Positions 21,761 through 33,704 of a DNA stretch of 64,000 nucleotides are shown in pieces (position 1 is the first letter of the stretch; every line of letters begins with the position of its first letter). The stretch spans positions 6,716,495 to 6,780,494 of the forward strand of contig CP053150.1 of NCBI GenBank assembly GCA_014607495.2. The letters are read 5' to 3'. The position numbers were made by a program, and so were the translations under genes. This DNA is from Carposina sasakii (lineage: Eukaryota; Arthropoda; Insecta; Lepidoptera; Carposinidae). The notes under the pieces are model-generated. The model was not told where the DNA came from and did no database searches. It saw only the letters and a list, made by a program, of their open reading frames with translations.

Positions 21761-24289
21761 ATTATTAATATAATATTATTATTCCAAGTTATTTATTTAA
21801 ATAGCGAAGGCTTATGTTTGATGTTATTGAAAGAAAAAAGGAAATTATGTATAGTATTCACGAGAAAAAGCTTTTATCTACTGACTAGTATAATGATAAT
21901 GTAATATTCCAGAAATAATAAGAGGAAAATATTGTAATAAAAATACGGACTACTGAAGACTATGGTTGGTATTTTTATAACACAAGATGATCCCCGCGGC
22001 ATCGTCCGTAATGTCTTTCCCTGAATAAAAACAGTATTTTTTGTTCTTTCAACCATAGTTAATGTTTGAAATATTATTTGGTATAAGGAATAAATAAAAA
22101 ATATTTATTTATCAAGTTAAGTAATGACACAAATTTTAGTCTGCTCTATCAACAAACTTGACGTCTTAGTAGCTCATACGCTGCAAGATTCTGTTTAGCT
22201 GAAACAATGTTTATCACAATTTTACGTTCAAATTTTCAACCTAGCAATTTCAACGGTGATACGTTCATAAATTCAATGAAATTACCCATCTTTCCGCGCT
22301 TCAAAAGAGCCATATATTTTACGTTGCGACAGCCTTGCAATGTCGACCAGCGCATGATAAATCAGCGAAGAGATATGAAGATAGCGACACTACGACCCCG
22401 CTTTTTTAGCCTTTTAAAATTGGATGTCAATGTTCTTTAATTACTTTTGAAATACATAATATATGAACCTTCTCTTTCCTAGATGCCATACGATACTAAA
22501 CGTTTTGTGAGCAACAAAGCGATATAATGCGTGATAAATTTTTTTCTACATTAATTTCATCTTTGAACAATAAGCATAATAATGTAAAAAACAAGTGCTT
22601 TATATAAAAATATTTTGATCACCCGCGAATTGTTCTACGTTTTCTCAACACATTTTGCTTTACAAATTATACGATGAGCTTATATAATTCACTCCTAATT
22701 TTCAAGAGCGAACATTTCTTTATTTTTGGTAATTATTGCTTAAATAAGTACTTCCTCAAAAAAAATTAACGGTGTTTTTACAAAAGAGCGCCTAAAGTTA
22801 GACTCGGTTTAAATATGTCATTTGACAGCAAAACGTATTGCACATCTGTCAAATTTAGGGCATGTTTAGCTTAAAACATATTTAAATTCTTTTGTAATAA
22901 TACGGTTAATATCTAAAATGCTAATAAAATTAGTTTCATCCAGAACCATTGAGCCGTTTTAACGTCACTACATATATGATATGTTTATTAAATATATGTG
23001 TACAGTAAAAAAAAGAATATATAAATTACAGTACATACCCACAGAAAGATCAACCAAAACCAAAATAACAATTCACTGAATCAAAAGCAGTTCGCAATAA
23101 TGTTGACGATATCTCAAACGGGAGTTTTGGACATCCCAATAACTCTTGCAACTTTAATTCCCGAAAGTTTGAGAAATCTTTTTAATGATGCCAAGTAAAT
23201 TTGGTATCATCTAATTGGGTAGGTTAACCTTTACCACTTCTTCGGATTATTTACATCAGACTAAAATTTGAACGGGTTTTATTTTATAGATTTTCACTTA
23301 TCCCACGCTTTGCTTTGGTATTGGGTTTTTATATTTTCTATACTAGGTTTGCCCATCCTTGTTTTCTAATTTTTCCCGTGCATCTAATTCTTTCATTTAA
23401 CTATAATTATTTATTTGTTAGGCGTGTTCCGTAAAATCTGATGAAGATAGGCTTCTTTTTACCCCGGAAATTAAAATCTTTTACCAGTTGTAAAAATATG
23501 TCCTGATTCATGCATAAAACAGAGCAATCAATCACAGTATCCACAGCATTGTGATATGATTACATTTGCTACGTGGACGGTACGATGAACGAGACGTCCG
23601 AGTAATTAGGAGAATGAGAAATGGGAAAAGTTCCATTCTGACTTCATCGAGTTGTGGCCAAATTTTTTAATGAAGTCCGAAACGGATCATTTGACATGAC
23701 AAATGAATTCTCAAATAGGAGTTATATTTATAAGCCGCCAAAAATTCTGCGCGTTTTCGTCCTTTATTTTAATAAAAATCATATTACCGCGTACAAAAAA
23801 TGAACACTGCAAAAAATAATTCAATGAGTTTAAATCAAAAATATAGACATGCATGTACGGTTTTAATTAAACAGCAATACCGTATTCAATATAATTTTCT
23901 CAGCTTGTATTTTGTTTGTTACATATCAAAAACTATGACATATAATATGTAAAATTTTAAATGAACTGTGATAAAAGATCGACAAAGTCCATATCAAAAG
24001 TTTGGAAAACAATCTTTTTCCCCCGGTAATGTATAAAAATTATCTATAAATTAAAATTAAATTGTCTACTTACATTACAGAGCAATGCAATTTGATGACC
24101 GGTAATAAAAGGATATGTTTTGCGAGTCAGGATACCTATTTTATTTCAACCAGCTCTCTTATTCTGGGATCCCTAATGCAATTAATAATTGCATTAATAA
24201 TTTTATTTTAGCAAAATGATTATTTAGCTATTCAGCTAGTAGATCATCATCTTCCTGTCCTTGTTCCATTATTCATGGGGTCTCAGCGC
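21761..24289. other. Intron 1 stretch without recognisable features
   Basis: AT-rich with stops throughout; ATGTCATTTGACAGC-type fragments suggest worn repeats, but nothing can be bounded. Confidence 0.4.
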
Positions 24290-24510
24290 GATATCTTTCA
24301 AAACTTCCATTGTCAAAGATTTGGCATTTGTTTTACGACCGGCTGCCTGCCTAATGTCAACCCTCCTCGGGTGTAGCTAAGTGACAATTTTATAAAATCC
24401 GTACTGAAGCATAAATTCAGTGATACAGGCACGTGCCTGGGATCAAACCCACGCTTTCCGACTGAAAAGCGCACGTTTTAACCATTGGGCTAACACCACT
24501 TATAGCTAGT
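24290..24510 (-). repeat. tRNA-derived SINE, minus strand, CTGGGATC head type
   Basis: The minus strand carries a B-box-like GGGTTTGATCCCAG (24434-24447) and a head ending in ...CCAATGGTTAAAACG; the body includes the reverse complement of GCTGCCTGCCTAATGTCAAC. Related copies: 48325-48420 (body only) and 54475-54690. Confidence 0.65.
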
Positions 24511-24675
24511 CAGCTAGGTAGTAGATAGATAGTAGATAACTGACCATATAATTAATGCCAAATCCTTGGCAATATGATTTTGAAAAGAAACTATACTGAG
24601 TCGACCCCAATATAATCACAACATTAGGGCAAGTAGGTAATGTTCCAATAAAAGAAAACAAAAATAAAACTAATC

Positions 24676-24784
24676 TCCACTATACCCTCAAAACTTGTCA
24701 GAAGTGGCACCATGTGGTCCTATCGGCCCTCGGTGCTCTGCCTACCCCGTAAGGGATACAGGCGCGATTGTATGTATGTATAGG
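24676..24784 (+). repeat. Retroposon 3' end with GTATGTATG tail
   Basis: TCAGAAGTGGCACCATGTGG, CTATCGGCCCTCGGTGCTCT and CTACCCCGTAAGGGATACAG match 2960-3048. Confidence 0.8.
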
Positions 24785-27212
24785 TATATGAAAAAAACAT
24801 AATCTTAACAACTAAGTAGTTTTACGTTTCCTATATCTTAAGATAGTGTATTAAATATGTACTTACATACCAATATTAATAAACTAATTTTGGAAATAAT
24901 TTTCCACTCATTACCATGGTTAACTACCAAACGAGTGCTAATTTGGCGGCCTTTGATTCACCTAAAATATGTTACATAATATTTACATTAATTTGGTTAT
25001 TACCCAAGATAATATAGGCTTTGATCTGATACCAACGGGGAATAACCCGGTGTTTACACGAACCTCGGGCATATTCAGAAGATTGAAACTGGCCTGTAGA
25101 GATGAGAGATAACATACTGAATGGTATAAAATAATAGTGATTATTTAGCTAACCGTTTTACCGGTATCAGATAATTTTTTTTAGAAAACCAATCAACTTA
25201 CTTAATTTGTACTAATCATGATAAAGTCACACACAGGTGGATAATGTCGATTAATATCTACATAGGGCGTTTCGTAGTAGCAGCTATGTATTTTTTGCAC
25301 GCACCTATTAGTCTATCTGGTTTCTAATCGCGATTGTAATACTTTCTATGATCATGGTCGACGAGTTGTGAGTTATTTGACTCGATGGTCAGTGTTTTAA
25401 GGTATATAGCCCAGTGGTAGGCTAACGCCACTAGAAAACTCACTTGATTTAAAAATTGTTCAACTATTGCAAATAAGTAAAACAAAATTGAAAAATGGCG
25501 GAAACACATGTGATTTCGCGCCAAAATGTTGCAAAAATGCATAACAAAGCGTGGCACTGACCACATTAATAATTTATCAGCGCATGACGGCTGTTTGCTA
25601 ATATACCGTTGCCTCGCGCTCGAAATATTAATAAAAGCAGCTTGCATCCGGACGTTGTACCATGACAAATGACCAGCTGAAAACTTTTGTTCAGTAACAG
25701 TTTAAATTAACGGGAACGGTCATCGCGATTGGGTTACAACCATTAACACTACAGATAGGCATACTACAATGATAAACTATGTCAGATAAATATCTATCCT
25801 ACTCATATTATAAACCTGAAAGTGAGAATATTTGTTAGTGAGTACCGAATAACACACAAGGAATCGAAATGTAACCTATAGACGGTAAGTTTCAACGCAA
25901 AGCAAAAAAACAGGCATAAAATATTGATGACATTGTATTGATTGCCACAAAAGTATTTTTCCCTAGCTGCTATTTATTGATGTTGAGAGGTATAGTTATT
26001 TTAAAATCATACAAAAATATTGTGAAATTAATATATTTCAAGTGGCATATTTTGACGACGACAGAGGCGCGTTTGGTGACACAGTTGCACCCTTAGATTA
26101 GGTTGCACCATTAAAAGTGCGTCAAATTGACCTTCGGGACTATCGTTCAATAGCTTATATTTCAATTACACAAGGCTTTAAAGCCGGATAATAGCGTTCG
26201 CTAGTTACGAAATAAAATAGTCAGTGTGTTTGTGAATATTGAACAGTTAGCATGTTGTTTAGCCAGCACCAATGTTCCTTTAACGTTCCATATCTAATAA
26301 AAAATGACAACTGAATCGAGACGTAAATGTGTGCAAGCTATAGTCTCCGGAGAATGTACAGTACAAGATCATGCAGATACCCATCTGTACTACTTTAAAA
26401 TATTTAAGACAAGCTATTTCCGTTTTAAAATAAAATTAACTAGCGGCCGCCCATGACGTAAACATTGGAATTTCCATAATTTTCAGTTCCCGTCGGAAGG
26501 TCTAAGTGAAACAGTTCTGTCAGTATCGGTTAATGTATAGAACTGTCACCGCTTGACATCTATGCTTACGTCTACGCATACGCATTCGGTCTGCCCGGCT
26601 GATCCGTAAGTCAGTCATTTAGGACGAAACTATTTTATATAGATTTAGCATTTATGTTACGCATATTTGCCACAAGCATGTAAATGTAAAATACAATCAA
26701 ATGCATTATTTAGGAGCTGCAGCAGTTAAATTATATTTATTTTAACCAGACGTCAAGATTAAGGCGCTAAATCTGAAATGAAGTGAGCGTCACGTAGCTG
26801 GGAGTGATATCACGTCTGTGGCTCATCAGCGTCTGAACGTGACGACTTTAGGCCAAACAGATTTCGTAACCACTTAGTAGGGGCTTTTTACATCTTAGTG
26901 CCACGTATTATTTCAGTACAAATGTGTTTTGGTTTTTTATAAATAAACTTGATGCTGTGAGTTGCGCCAAAAAGAATTTCAGAATAGAATATAGAGGTTT
27001 ACTGAGAAACTAGATGATGCTTATACCTTGTAGTAGTCTAGCCGTGATAACAGAAACTGGTGTATAGTTTTTTAGTGTCATTCGCATTCATTCTTCCCAC
27101 GATTCTTTCGCCTTTAAGGAAACTAAATTTTTTGTGTACTTAATATTATTTAATATGTAACGATTTAGATTATTTTGTTATGTTATATTATATGAAATAA
27201 AAATAAATGAAT
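24785..27212. other. Intron 1 stretch without recognisable features
   Basis: Only a short ACGTCTACGCATACGCATT patch (26568-26590) resembles another site (16860). No coding call. Confidence 0.4.
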
Positions 27213-27323
27213 TTTTCTCCATGGAAGCATACCTGAGAAGTGTCTGGTTCCCAAGATATTAGGGTCCAAATGAGTAAATAGACTGCGTTTTTCTGCACAT
27301 AGACGCGCGTAGAAAGATTTTTT

Positions 27324-28453
27324 GGCCTATTCCACTCTAATCCACTGGGCAAATCCACTAATAGATTAAATTGCACTTTTATGTCCACTCTAATCCACTG
27401 CTAAAAAAACTCACAGGGGACTGGATTAGAGTGGAACATCAATTCCACTATAATCCATTGGCCAAATATATTGATGGGTTAGATTCCGCTTCTGAGTACA
27501 CTCACATCCATCAATGGATATGTTTGTGGTTCAAAGTATATATTTTCGTCCGCGTATAATTTTGAATGATAAATTCTTCAAGGTGTTTATACAGGTTGAT
27601 TTTTGGTCATCAACGTTCCCGAAAACTACGGAATCTTCTCATCGTCACGATAATTTTTCTCCATGGAAGCATACCTGGGAAGTGTCCGGGAATAGTCTGG
27701 TTCCTAAGATTTTAGGGTCCAAAGTTGAGTAAATAGACTGCGTTTTTCTGCATATATGCACATAGAAGCGCGTTTCAAGATTTTTTCACGAGAAATAATT
27801 AATATCTGTTTATGATGAAACTAGCATAAAAACTGGACACTATATATTTTGACCGATCAAGAATTTGAAATTTTTTTTCAAAAAAATTTACTTCTTTTCC
27901 TAGCATTTTTTTTTTGGCATAAACTTACTTTATTTGATGTATAGAGTACGTACCCTTCGTTAAGGGTGGCCATGAAAAAACATCCTGTATAAAAATTATA
28001 GAATACTTAGAATAGTTTTTATTTGAAAATTACACATACACGGAAAATTGTATATTTGATATTGATTTTTTAATTTATAGCATGCATGTAAATAGTCTTT
28101 CGGTTTTTATCTCGATTTGTTATTAAAACAAGATTCTTTCTTTGTATTTATTTCATCATTTAATATTCAATTAACATATTTGCCATCGAGCTGGAAAAGA
28201 CGCGTGATTTAATGTCTAACTTATGTATGATTATTGGCGACTGTTAAGTGTCCCTCACTTGCGAATATAATCACCTAGGTGATCAGAAGCGGAATCTAAT
28301 CTATCAATGGATTTGACCAATGTATTATAGTGGAATACATGTTCCACTCCAATCCAGTCCCCAATGAGTTTTATAGAAGTGGATTAGAGTGGACATAAAA
28401 GTGGAATTTAATCCATTAGTGGATTTGCCCAGTGGATTAGAGTGGAATAGGCC
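27324..28453. mobile_element. Foldback transposon, 1130 bp, with 170-bp inverted arms and a MITE inside
   Basis: The arms 27324-27493 (GGCCTATTCCACTCTAATCC ... GATTCCGCTTC) and 28286-28453 (its inverse) are roughly 90% alike. The flanks read GATTTTTT on the left and GATTTTCA on the right, against the unbroken reference AAGATTTTTTCACGAG, consistent with an imperfect 8-bp target duplication and thus a hAT-like element. No transposase frame is inside; the centre holds a whole MITE (27591-27988). The arms are themselves built of TCCACT/AATCCACT repeats. Confidence 0.7.
27591..27988 (+). mobile_element. Complete 398-bp TIR MITE with TA flanks
   Basis: The left end ACAGGTTGATTTTTGGTC and the inverse of the right end ACAGGATGTTTTTTCATGGC are matching tips, with TAT before and ATA after (TA target duplication). 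Conserved blocks: GAAAACTACGGAATC, ATGGAAGCATACCTGG, GACTGCGTTTTTCTGCA, TTACTTTATTTGATGTATAG. Other copies: 31300-31690 (inverse), 41310-41629 (diverged). Confidence 0.8.
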
Positions 28454-28636
28454 GATTTTCACGAGAATTTATTAATATCTGTCTATGAAAAAACTAGCAT
28501 AAACACTGGACACTATAAATTTCGCTCGATGAAGTAATACGAGTAAAAAATAAACTTACATCGTTTCACAGCATTTTTTTCGGCATAAACTTACTTTATT
28601 TGATGTATAGAGTACGTACCCTTCGAAAAACACCTG

Positions 28637-28661
28637 TATATATATATATATATATATATAA
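28637..28661. repeat. TA microsatellite
   Basis: An uninterrupted TA run follows directly on the MITE end CACCTG. Confidence 0.9.
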
Positions 28662-30150
28662 AAATGACAATGGTTGCATCAAAATACTTCGGCCGAATAT
28701 CCTACATCGGAAAGTATATTATCATGTTAGTGGACAATGTTGTTATCTGCGATGGGCTATGAACTTAGTTTTTCGAGCCCGGAGATTTGGGAAGTTATGA
28801 CTTTTATGTCTCTTTTCTAGTATCAAAGTAGCCTTTATGCTTATATGCAAAAAATATGGTGACTACTACACTAGATTTGAATTTTTATCGATATATAAAT
28901 AGATTTTTTTTTGAATTTATATTGAAGTTTCACTGTGGTTTACTTACACTTATTCTTTCATTCTGTTTCCTTTCTATTCATATAATAATCAATATAAGCA
29001 CATACCACTAAACCAAACCAATAACATAGACTGCTAAGACAAGACAAGGAATCTCTATTATTAGGAGCGTTATTTTAAATTCAAATGTCGATTCAATCTA
29101 TAAAGAATAGCGCGTCCAATTCGTTCTAGTGAATACGTCAGAATTTTCAATGCGCCTAATAGGCGTCTGCTGACATGAGCCAACATTTTAACAGCCGACA
29201 GCTCAGCGCTTTGCAAAGAAAGGAGCACAGCGCATGAAATATAGACGTTTCAAATTTTAAATATACCTAACCATTTATATCGAAAACTTGAGCATATTTT
29301 ATAACAAAAACGCAGTTTTTATATTATTATTGCATTTTAGTTCTGTAAATATACTACCAAATAATTTATAAAAGATTTAAATGATTACCATACCATATAC
29401 CATACCTAAAAATACAAAAATACGTTTTGCAATGTCTTTATCTATCACTAATACGCATCTAACCTGGTTTCTCAAAAATACTACGAAAACATTATATTTG
29501 TGATATTCAAAAAAACTTGTTTAGCAAGTCACGTACTGTAAGATTTCTCTTCATAAAGGAGAAAACCTAGAGTTCTTGTTAAAATGGGCCTGTTAATAAA
29601 TACGGGGAGAGCAGCCCCCAGCGCGGTGCTACAAAGTTTTTCCAAGTTTATTACTCCATTAGAGATCTCGTGACGGGGCGAGTTCGTTCCGTAATTCATT
29701 GTCGTTTTGACAATTGTATCAGTTCCACTTACTTCGGCTCATTTGACGAATGCGAAAAAGATAACTCTCTGGCTTATGGGTAATTTTTCCCAATGTTCAG
29801 ATTGACTTTGCAGGATAAAGCTGCAGGCTGCAGATAATATGGAGACTGTATCAACTTTATATTTCATATAAGCTTCATAAACCTATATAAAAGTTTAAAT
29901 AGATCATCGCCTACGCCACAGTGTGTAAAAGCCTAAAAAGTAATTGCAAGTAATAAACTTTGGGGTGAGGATATGCAGTTCCGGTATTCCATTTTGTTTA
30001 CGTTCTACCACAAAAGTTTTATTTGGTTTAACGTATTTATATTTGATTTACCTGAAACATTCTCGTACCCGTAAAAGTAAAACCGGTTCTAGGTATATAT
30101 AGTCTAAACTTTAGACTGTACCTACAACCGGTTTCACTTTGTTTGTTTGT
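28662..30150. other. Intron 1 stretch without recognisable features
   Basis: AT-rich; a gene-sized coding signal is absent on both strands. Confidence 0.4.
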
Positions 30151-30188
30151 TTTAACCGACTACAAAAAAAGGAGGAGGTTCTCAATAC

Positions 30189-30225
<37 letters not shown>

Positions 30226-30400
30226 GTATGTTCACCGATATATCCGTCAATTATAGACGGATTTAAATTTTTGTTGGATAGAGTTCACTTCTGAGGTAGT
30301 CCCAGGTCAGGATCTGATGATGGGATCCAGGAGAAATCTAGGGCAACCACGAAAATTGTACGCTCGTATGGTGCTTTTGTTACGTAATCATGTCTTACTC
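30151..30400 (+). repeat. LINE 3'-UTR-type repeat (AACCGACTACAAAAAAAGGAGG) with TA microsatellite
   Basis: AACCGACTACAAAAAAAGG, GGAGGTTCTCAATACG and GATATATCCGTCAATTATAG follow the same order as the copy at 33268-33525. An AT dinucleotide run lies at 30189-30222. Confidence 0.7.
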
Positions 30401-30415
30401 AGGTATTTGCTTCAG

Positions 30416-30710
30416 GGTGTCAACATCTTATGCTGCTGTGCTGATGATGAAGCTACAGAACTCCTTAACGGTTAGGAGTTGGGAGACAGTACTGCAATTG
30501 GTCGATGAAAACTATTTAGTAGTATATAGGGCAAACGTGTTACTTGAATCAACATCTAATGCTGCTGTGCTGATGATGAAGCTACAGAACTCCTTAACGG
30601 TTAGGAGTTGGGAGACAGTGCAGCAATTGGTCGATGAAAACTATTCAGTAGTATGTAGGGCTGACGTGTTACTTGAATCAACATCTGATGCTGCTTTGCT
30701 GATGAATAAA
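30416..30710 (+). repeat. Tandem array of a 126-bp unit (2.3 copies), open in one frame
   Basis: Units start near 30423, 30549 and 30675. Shared text includes AACTCCTTAACGGTTAGGAG, TTGGGAGACAGT and CAATTGGTCGATGAAAACTA. As 126 is a multiple of three, one frame stays open for 134 codons and repeats AAVLMMKLQNSLTVRSWETV. It is probably a LINE 3' region rather than a gene. Confidence 0.75.
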
Positions 30711-31205
30711 GCCTGCTCTTGGAATGGCATATCTAACTTTAACCGTTTTGGATTTACAGCAATTCAAAAATACGAGCCGGCAAAATGTTTTTGAAACGCT
30801 CCGTTTGCTCCATACTAAAATGGCAAAGACTTTGACGTTATAGTAGACAACCGTCTCAAATTAGTATGGGGAAAAAATGCAATATTATTATAACGTAATA
30901 TTTTATACTTTGTGTATTGTTGTCAATAAAAATTGTTTATTAATAGGTGCACATATATATAAAGTATTTATTAAATCAATGAGATAATTCAAAATATGGG
31001 TTAAATTGTATGTTTTTACTCCTTTTATGTCGTAAATTTTTTTCGTAAAATTTTTCAATCTTTAAACTCCTGTAACTTTGTTATTTACTAACCGATTGAT
31101 GTTATTTTGCACTATTCGGTTTGTATTTGTAATATCTTTCGAATAAAATAAAAAATCTGTTTTCGTGTCAGACGCATATTCCCTATTGGTCGATGGAAAC
31201 TATAT

Positions 31206-31244
31206 ATCACGTTAGCCCTACATATTATGTAGAGCTAACGTGAT
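31206..31244. repeat. 39-bp hairpin
   Basis: ATCACGTTAGC and CTACAT are inverted as ATGTAG and GCTAACGTGAT around a 3-base loop, with one mismatch. Confidence 0.85.
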
Positions 31245-31299
31245 ACTTATACGGGTAGGTACTACCCCTTGAGATAGTAATGATAAAATCCTTAAGTAT

Positions 31300-31690
31300 A
31301 CAGGGTGTTTTTTCGTTGCCACCCTTAACTAAGGTTACGTATTCTTTACATCAAATAAAGTAAGTTTATGCAAAAAAATGCTGAGAAACGGTGTAAATTT
31401 TTCTGAAACAATTTTTTTATTACTTGATCGGTCGAAATGTATAGTGTTCAGTGTTTATGCTAGTTTTTTCATAGACAGATATTAATTATTTCTCGTGAAA
31501 AAAATCTTGCTACGCGCGTCTATGTGCATTTATGCAGAAAAACGCAGTCTATTTACTCAACTTTGGACCCTAATATTTTGGAAACCAGACACTCCCAGAT
31601 ATGCTTCCAAGGAGAAAAATTATCGTGATTATGAGGAGATTACGTAGTTTTCGGGAACGTTGGCGACCAAAAATCACTCAACTAGCATCT
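31300..31690 (-). mobile_element. 400-bp TIR MITE, inverse orientation
   Basis: It starts ACAGGGTGTTTTTTCGTTGC and runs through CTTTACATCAAATAAAGTAA, TGCAGAAAAACGCAGTC and GTTTTCGGGAACGTTGG, the reverse complement of 27591-27988. Confidence 0.8.
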
Positions 31691-31771
31691 ATTTAAGTCC
31701 ACAACGCATTAATACAACTAAAAATCGTGAAATAAACTGACTTAAAAAAAAATTTAACAACTTCAAACTTT

Positions 31772-32395
31772 AACTAAAAAGCGATAAATAACGTAACTAA
31801 TTTATTTACTTAATACATATTAAATATCTTGCGTTGCGGGCGTCGGTTGGATGCAGGCTGCTTCCGACCGGTCGGAGTGGAGGTTGTTGGGGGAGGCCTA
31901 TGTCCAACAGTGGACTTCTCAGGGCTGTAAATGATGATGATGATTAAATATCTAAAATTATTTAAATATTTACAACTTAATACCTAATACTTTAACAAAG
32001 TCATCTTTAACTATTTAAATATTTATAATTATCACTTATTTTTTGGAGTCGGTGCCAGCCAAACAAATAAATGTAATTAAGAAAACTGACCGACACTAAA
32101 ATTCATATTAAAACCAAGAATAGGAAATTGCATTACCGCGTGCCCTGCCTACTACACTGTATTGTATTTTGCCGTGTGTGTGGCTTTGCCAGCCGCGCGC
32201 GTCCATCAACACAACAGACTACGTTACCTAGACTGGCACCGACTCCTAAAAATAAGTGACAATCATAAATATTTAAATACTTAAAGATGACTTTGTTAAA
32301 GTATTAGGTATTAAGTTGTAAATATTTAAATAATTTTAGATATTTAATATGTATTAAGTAGAAAAAATAGTTACGTTATTTATCGCTTTTTAGTT
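31772..32395. repeat. Snapback repeat with arms of about 165-180 bp
   Basis: AACTAAAAAGCGATAAATAA at 31772 is inverted at 32395; the arms continue to GTCGGTGCCAG (32058) and CTGGCACCGAC (32233). The centre (32059-32232) includes TTGCCGTGTGTGTGGCTTTG and CAACACAACAGACTACGTTA. A half copy (one arm plus centre) is at 47855-48110. The left arm carries an RTE insertion. Confidence 0.8.
31830..31942 (+). mobile_element. RTE LINE 3' end inserted with an 11-bp target duplication
   Basis: GGGCGTCGGTTGGATGCAGG to TGTCCAACAGTGGACTTCTC and a GATGATGATG tail match 14140-14260. ATTAAATATCT flanks it exactly at 31819-31829 and 31943-31953; the other arm of the snapback shows the empty site. Confidence 0.9.
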
Positions 32396-32903
32396 AAAAA
32401 GTTCGACGGCCGATTGGTGTAGTTGGTAGTGGCCCTGCCTGCGACACCATAGGTCCTGGGTTCGAATCCCGGTAGGTGCAAACATTGATGTGATGAATAT
32501 CGATGTTTGTTTCCGAGTCATGGATATTTATATACTTATCTATGTATTTATATACATAGATAATGTAAATATTTAAATAATTTTAGATATTTAATATGTA
32601 TTAAGTAGAAAAAATAGGTACGTTATTTATCGCTTTTTAGTTAAAAAGTTCGACGGCCGATTGGTGTAGTTGGTAGTGGCCCTGCCTGCGACACCATAGG
32701 TCCTGGGTTCGAATCCCGGTAGGTGCAAACATTGATGTGATGAATATCGATGTTTGTTTCCGAGTCATGGATATTTATATACTTATCTATGTATTTATAT
32801 ACCGTTGCTTAGTACCCACGACACAAGACCTTAGGGATCTTAGTGTGGGACTAGGTCGATGTGTTGTGATGTGTGTGAATATTTATTTATTTATTTATTA
32901 TTA
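32318..32903 (+). repeat. tRNA-derived SINE, with a 247-bp tandem duplication of its 5' part
   Basis: Both units begin in the snapback arm (GTAAATATTTAAATAATTTT) and run into the SINE head GACGGCCGATTGGTGTAGTT at 32405 and 32652, with A-box GGTGTAGTTGGTAGTGG and B-box GGTTCGAATCC. The first unit stops in the body after GTATTTATATAC; the second runs to the full end with a TTTATTTATTTA tail. Pol III promoter boxes are intact in both. Confidence 0.85.
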
Positions 32904-33025
32904 TTATTGCTTTGTTCTGAGCGTCTACAACGGTTCCGTTTCGGTTTCGTTCCAACTCGAGACTTTTCGAGAATTGGCCGCCTGATACTCGTATGAAGGA
33001 TAAAGTTGATGCTGTCATTCTCTAC

Positions 33026-33245
33026 AGGGTGTAGAAAAAATTGTCACTAATACTTAAGGGTCTTATAGACCTAGTGATGGGTAATCTATCCACAAAATTT
33101 GAGACCTGAATGTGAATGTGACCTGAATCACATGTTTATTTTCTCAGATTGTATGGAGAAATACCTAAACAACTCAGGTATGGTCATACAATTTTGAAAA
33201 ATTAATATGTCATTTTGAGCCTCTAATTTTGTGGATAGTTTACAC
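33026..33245. repeat. Worn repeat with ACAGGGTGT tip
   Basis: ACAGGGTGTAGAAAAAATTG opens it; AAAATTTGAGACCTGAATG and ATCACATGTTTATTTTC match 7536-7570, where a similar tip occurs, so the two are copies of one family. Confidence 0.5.
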
Positions 33246-33267
33246 ATTACTAAGTCTAGTACTCCTT

Positions 33268-33535
33268 TTCAACCGACTTCTCAACCGACTTCAAAAAAAG
33301 GAGGTTCTCAATTCGACCCGTATGTTTTTCTATGTTTGTTACGCGATAACTCCGCCAATTATGAACCGATTTGAACAAATCTTTTTTCGGCGTATAGGTA
33401 ATACCTCAAGGGTGGTCCCATTTAAATTTAATAATAAAAAAAAACAATTTTTAATTTTTAGTTTTTTTTGTGTTCACGCATTGGAAGTCGGTTTTATTTT
33501 TTCTAAAAAGTTATTTCTACACCCTTTATAGCTTG
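33268..33535 (+). repeat. LINE 3'-UTR-type repeat (CCGACTTCAAAAAAAGGAGG)
   Basis: ACCGACTTCAAAAAAAGGAG, GTTCTCAATTCGACCCG and TAACTCCGCCAATTATG, ending AAGTCGGTTTTATTTTTTC. It is a very common arthropod repeat style; related text is at 30151 and, inverted, at 48140-48175. Confidence 0.75.
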
Positions 33536-33704
33536 AACAGCATCAACTCCTTAAAATAAGGTATTTGACAATGGCCCCACTTGTTAAAAAATCTTAAAAT
33601 TAAATACTTATTGGTAATGACATAACATAAAACTGTTAACACATTAATAGTAATTGAATACACACCTGTTTATTAGTAGATAAATATTTAATTGACATTT
33701 AATT

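Larger units (their letters stand above)
27213..28636 (+). mobile_element. Outer copy of the 400-bp TIR MITE, split by a foldback element
   Basis: Two halves, 27213-27323 (TTTTCTCCATGGAAGCATAC to AGAAAGATTTTTT) and 28454-28636 (GATTTTCACGAGAATTTATT to the CACCTGTATA end), align to the uninterrupted copy at 27591-27988, proving that 27324-28453 was inserted later. Confidence 0.75.

Noticed and set aside
28637..30222. TA-rich runs as an origin or regulatory element
   Set aside because: Simple microsatellites next to repeat ends; nothing else supports a function.
32652..32725. A second tRNA gene
   Set aside because: The head continues into a SINE body with a TTTATTTATTTA tail and is present in other truncated copies.
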